DNA of 64,000 nucleotides, taken from the NCBI GenBank assembly GCA_965204665.1, contig OZ242002.1, positions 124,001 through 188,000 on the forward strand, in the 5' to 3' direction. Position 1 is the stretch's first letter. Every line of letters begins with the position of its first letter. The position numbers and the translations under genes are program-made. This stretch comes from Nemesobacter sp965204665. GTDB taxonomy: Bacteria; Desulfobacterota_D; UBA1144; Nemesobacterales; Nemesobacteraceae. Shown here one piece after another: positions 61,740-64,000 of this stretch. The notes beneath the pieces are model-generated. The model saw only the letters and a program-made list of their open reading frames with translations, was not told the DNA's origin and ran no database searches.

Positions 61740-62903
61740 ATTAACGCCGGCTATGGAAACAACTTTTGAGGCTGCGTCTTTCATGTCCGACCCGGTTTGT
61801 ATGTCAAGAGAAGAATCAGAAAGAATCTCCCTGCCGGCTTCAACGTTTGTTCCTTCAAGTCTCACTACCAGAGGAACGCTTATCCCTACTTCTGAAGCGG
61901 CACTCACTATGCCTTGGGCTATGGTGTCGCATTTCATGATTCCGCCGAAGATATTGACGAATATCGCTTTTACGTTTTCGTCACGGAGAATCATCTTGAA
62001 CGCTTTTGAGACCTGAGCCTCGGAAGCTCCTCCCCCAACATCAAGGAAATTGGCAGGCTCTCCCCCGTGGTGCTTGATGATGTCCATTGTCGCCATCGCA
62101 AGCCCTGCGCCGTTTACAAGACATCCTATGTTTCCGGAAAGCGAGATGAAACTTATCCCCGCATCCTGAGCTTCAAGTTCAAGCGGGTCCTCTTCAGTAC
62201 GGTCCTGAAGTTCTGTTATGTCTCCGTGACGAAAAAGCGCATTGTCATCAAAATTAAGTTTCGCGTCAAGAGCTACTATTTCCCCGTCCCGGGTAAGCAC
62301 AAGCGGGTTAATCTCCGCAAGCGAGCAATCTTTCTCCGTAAACACCCTATGGAGAGCAGTTATGAACTGTGCGACCTGGGTAACCGCTTTTCCGGAGAGT
62401 CCGAGGAAGTACGCTATTTTTCTACATTGGTAAGGCTGTATGCCTAGACACGTATCCACATATTCCCTTATTATCTTCTCGGGAGAGTCCTCGGCTACCT
62501 GCTCTATTTCCACTCCGCCTTCAGGAGACGCCATAACAACCACTTTTTCCTCAGAGCGGTCAATCACCATCGCCAGATAAAACTCCTTGCCGATAGCGCA
62601 AGCCTCCTCTATGAGAACGGAGTTCACCTCTTTTCCCGAGGGCCCCGTCTGATGGGTTATAAGTTTCATTCCCAGGATACGGCGGGTCTCCGCTTCCGCC
62701 TGCTGCGCGGTGGAAACAACCTTGACTCCGCCGCCCTTGCCGCGTCCACCCGCGTGAATCTGGGCCTTCACCACGTATTTTCCGGGAGACAGAGAACTCA
62801 GGATATCCGCAACATCCGAAGAGTCGGAAACTGTCTGACCCATCGGAACTTTAATTCCGAACTCGGAGAGAATTCTTTTAGCCTGATATTCGTGTACGTT
62901 CAC
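61734..62903 (-). CDS. sucC: Succinyl-CoA synthetase beta subunit
   Basis: 389 residues, ATP-grasp type. It starts MNVHEYQAKRILSEFGIKVP. KAQIHAGGRGKGGGVKV is the nucleotide-binding loop region, EINPLVLTRDGEIVALDAKL gives metal ligands, and NGAGLAMATMDIIKHHGGEP and FVNIFGGIMKCDTIA are the CoA ligase part. It lies downstream of sdhB on the same strand with a 21-base gap, so succinate dehydrogenase and this subunit share a transcript. The alpha subunit is at 50763-51632. Confidence 0.95.
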   Translation of the reverse strand: MNVHEYQAKRILSEFGIKVPMGQTVSDSSDVADILSSLSPGKYVVKAQIHAGGRGKGGGVKVVSTAQQAEAETRRILGMKLITHQTGPSGKEVNSVLIEEACAIGKEFYLAMVIDRSEEKVVVMASPEGGVEIEQVAEDSPEKIIREYVDTCLGIQPYQCRKIAYFLGLSGKAVTQVAQFITALHRVFTEKDCSLAEINPLVLTRDGEIVALDAKLNFDDNALFRHGDITELQDRTEEDPLELEAQDAGISFISLSGNIGCLVNGAGLAMATMDIIKHHGGEPANFLDVGGGASEAQVSKAFKMILRDENVKAIFVNIFGGIMKCDTIAQGIVSAASEVGISVPLVVRLEGTNVEAGREILSDSSLDIQTGSDMKDAASKVVSIAGVNS

Positions 62904-62924
62904 AAAACGGAACCTCTTACGTGT

Positions 62925-63659
62925 TTATTTTCTCCTTATCTTGCGAAGCGCCCAGGAGACCGGATCATAATACTTGTCCACCACCCTTTCCTTCAAGGGG
63001 ATGATAGCGTTATCTGTTATGTGTATGTCTTCGGGACAGACCTCCGTACAACATTTTGTTATGTTGCAGAACCCCACTCCCGCCTCTTGGCGAAGAAACC
63101 CTCTTCTATCAAGAGTGTCCAGCGGGTGCATCTCCCGCTCGGCTATCTTTATCATAAACCGCGGTCCAGCAAATGCATCTTTTCTTCCGTGGTCGCGTAG
63201 TATGTGGCATACGTCCTGACACATAAAGCATTCTATGCATTTTCTAAACTCCTGAGACCTCTCCACATCTTCCTGATGCATTATCCAGTCCGTATCTTCA
63301 ACCGGGGTAAACGGCGGTATGCGCTTGCTTACCTCGTAGTTCCAAGAAACATCTGTAACGAGGTCTTTGAGCAACGGGAAAGCCCTTAGGGGATAAACGG
63401 TTATAGGTTTTTCCGGAGCGAAACTGTCCATTCGGGTTTTACAGGCAAGACTCGGTTTCCCGTTTATCTCGGTGCTGCAGGAACCGCATTTCGCAGCCTT
63501 GCAGTTCCACCGCACGGCTAAATCACCGTCGTAGTTCGCCTGTATGTAAAAAAGGGCGTCAAGAACAACCATTCCCTCATCGACAGGCACTTCATATTCT
63601 TTTTCCTCTCCCCCCTCGGTATTACCGCGAAAAACCCGAAGTTTTGCTACCGGCATCAT
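62925..63659 (-). CDS. sdhB: Succinate dehydrogenase/fumarate reductase iron-sulfur subunit
   Basis: 244 residues. The 2Fe-2S domain has NCKAAKCGSCSTEINGKPSL with the expected cysteines. The C-terminal clusters are in CIECFMCQDVCHI and FCNITKCCTEVCPEDIHI. The start overlaps the sdhA stop (ATGATGA-type overlap at 63656-63659). Electrons pass from the SdhA flavin to quinone. No SdhC/D membrane anchor is downstream; sucC follows instead, so the anchors must be upstream or elsewhere. Confidence 0.94.
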   Translation of the reverse strand: MMPVAKLRVFRGNTEGGEEKEYEVPVDEGMVVLDALFYIQANYDGDLAVRWNCKAAKCGSCSTEINGKPSLACKTRMDSFAPEKPITVYPLRAFPLLKDLVTDVSWNYEVSKRIPPFTPVEDTDWIMHQEDVERSQEFRKCIECFMCQDVCHILRDHGRKDAFAGPRFMIKIAEREMHPLDTLDRRGFLRQEAGVGFCNITKCCTEVCPEDIHITDNAIIPLKERVVDKYYDPVSWALRKIRRK

Positions 63660-64000
63660 TTATCCTCCGTAAACAGGTTGGAAAATTCAGAGGGCATCCG
63701 CCCTATAGGACGCGCAGACACTTCCATCGTACCGTCCTGTTTGCGGGCGACAATCAAGTTCTGTTTTCCCCAGACGACATCATCGCTTGATGGATAGTCG
63801 ACTCTGCTGTGAGCTCCTCTGCTTTCTTTTCTCTCAAGAGCGCAACGAGCAAGAGCCTCCGACACGGTAAGCATTGACTGAAGGTCTCCGCATAGATGCC
63901 ATCCGGGATTGAACATCACGGAACCCTCTATTTTCAATGTCTTAGCCCGCTCCTTGAGTCTTTCTATTTCTTCAACGCCTTTTTGTATGTTCTCCTCCGT
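63656..64000 (-). CDS. sdhA: Succinate dehydrogenase flavoprotein subunit, C-terminal part, 5' end beyond window
   Basis: The last 114 codons of the flavoprotein. It contains HLCGDLQSMLTVSEALARCA and ERKESRGAHSRVDYPSSDD, the helical C-terminal domain shared by SdhA/FrdA proteins (RxESRGAHxRxDxP). The FAD and catalytic parts are outside the window. It overlaps sdhB by 4 bases. Confidence 0.92.
   Translation of the reverse strand, partial: TEENIQKGVEEIERLKERAKTLKIEGSVMFNPGWHLCGDLQSMLTVSEALARCALERKESRGAHSRVDYPSSDDVVWGKQNLIVARKQDGTMEVSARPIGRMPSEFSNLFTEDK

Overview
The window is chromosomal DNA from a Gram-negative bacterium of moderate GC content. It encodes several outer-membrane barrel proteins, lipoproteins with clear lipoboxes, an RND efflux pair, SecDF-YajC, a Tat subunit, c-type cytochromes and aerobic central metabolism (fumarase, malic enzyme, succinyl-CoA synthetase, succinate dehydrogenase, NADH dehydrogenase subunits). 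The gene mix would suit an uncultured marine or host-associated lineage, for example a Candidatus Dadabacteria-like or former deltaproteobacterial group. That placement is a guess from gene content. I see no rRNA, tRNA or CRISPR array.

Layout. 1-5.9 kb: a type I restriction-modification operon on the minus strand (hsdM-hsdS-unknown nuclease-like gene-hsdR, with hsdR running off the left edge). hsdM is broken by a run of nine G/C. 6.0-9.7 kb: a HAD phosphatase, then a plus-strand arsenosugar-type cluster (AhpD-like protein, ArsS-type radical SAM enzyme, DUF2064 glycosyltransferase) followed by ccdA. 9.8-11.5 kb: an outer-membrane barrel gene, then a decayed defence island (C-terminus of a Mod-type methyltransferase and a DUF262 pseudogene). 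11.7-19.6 kb: FmdB-like zinc ribbon, malic enzyme, fumarase and an RND pump with its adaptor. 20.0-21.3 kb: a lipoprotein with a collagen-like stretch and RTX repeats. 21.9-29.5 kb: thioredoxin, GYD protein, glycosyltransferase, hisS, MFS transporter, Tat subunit, nuoG and nuoH. 29.6-34.1 kb: a minus-strand operon of imelysin, di-haem oxidoreductase, porin and cytochrome c. 34.6-40.6 kb: gyrB, then a Schlafen/AlbA_2-type gene interrupted by an IS256-family element with a clean 9-bp target duplication. 40.8-48.9 kb: dcd, pheS, secF, secD, yajC, tgt, dapB, a lipoprotein and yicC. 49.0-50.1 kb: two tandem adhesin-E-like lipoproteins. 50.7-64 kb: sucD, a hydantoinase B/membrane dipeptidase fusion, DoxX, a TMTC-like TPR membrane protein, an M50 protease, ptsP, a ferredoxin-NADP reductase, sucC, sdhB and the 3' part of sdhA.

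The most interesting signal is a set of three long G tracts, the only ones of eight or more that I found in the window. All three sit where slippage would change expression. One lies inside hsdM and puts it out of frame; one fewer or two more bases would restore it. The other two form the spacer between near-consensus -35 and -10 boxes of surface lipoprotein promoters: the collagen/RTX lipoprotein and the adhesin-E-like pair. These two promoters share flanking sequence (CCTTGACTT, a short A/T stretch, the G run, then TAGAAT or TAAAAT), although the genes are unrelated and 30 kb apart. This looks like a contingency-locus system coupling surface variation with restriction-modification switching. 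It is inferred from one sequence and needs read-level length variation to prove it.

Other notable points are the HyuB-dipeptidase fusion, the defence-island relic, a 78-bp repeat found in two intergenic regions, a possible ATC start for sucD, and a frameshifted N-terminus in the TMTC-like gene.
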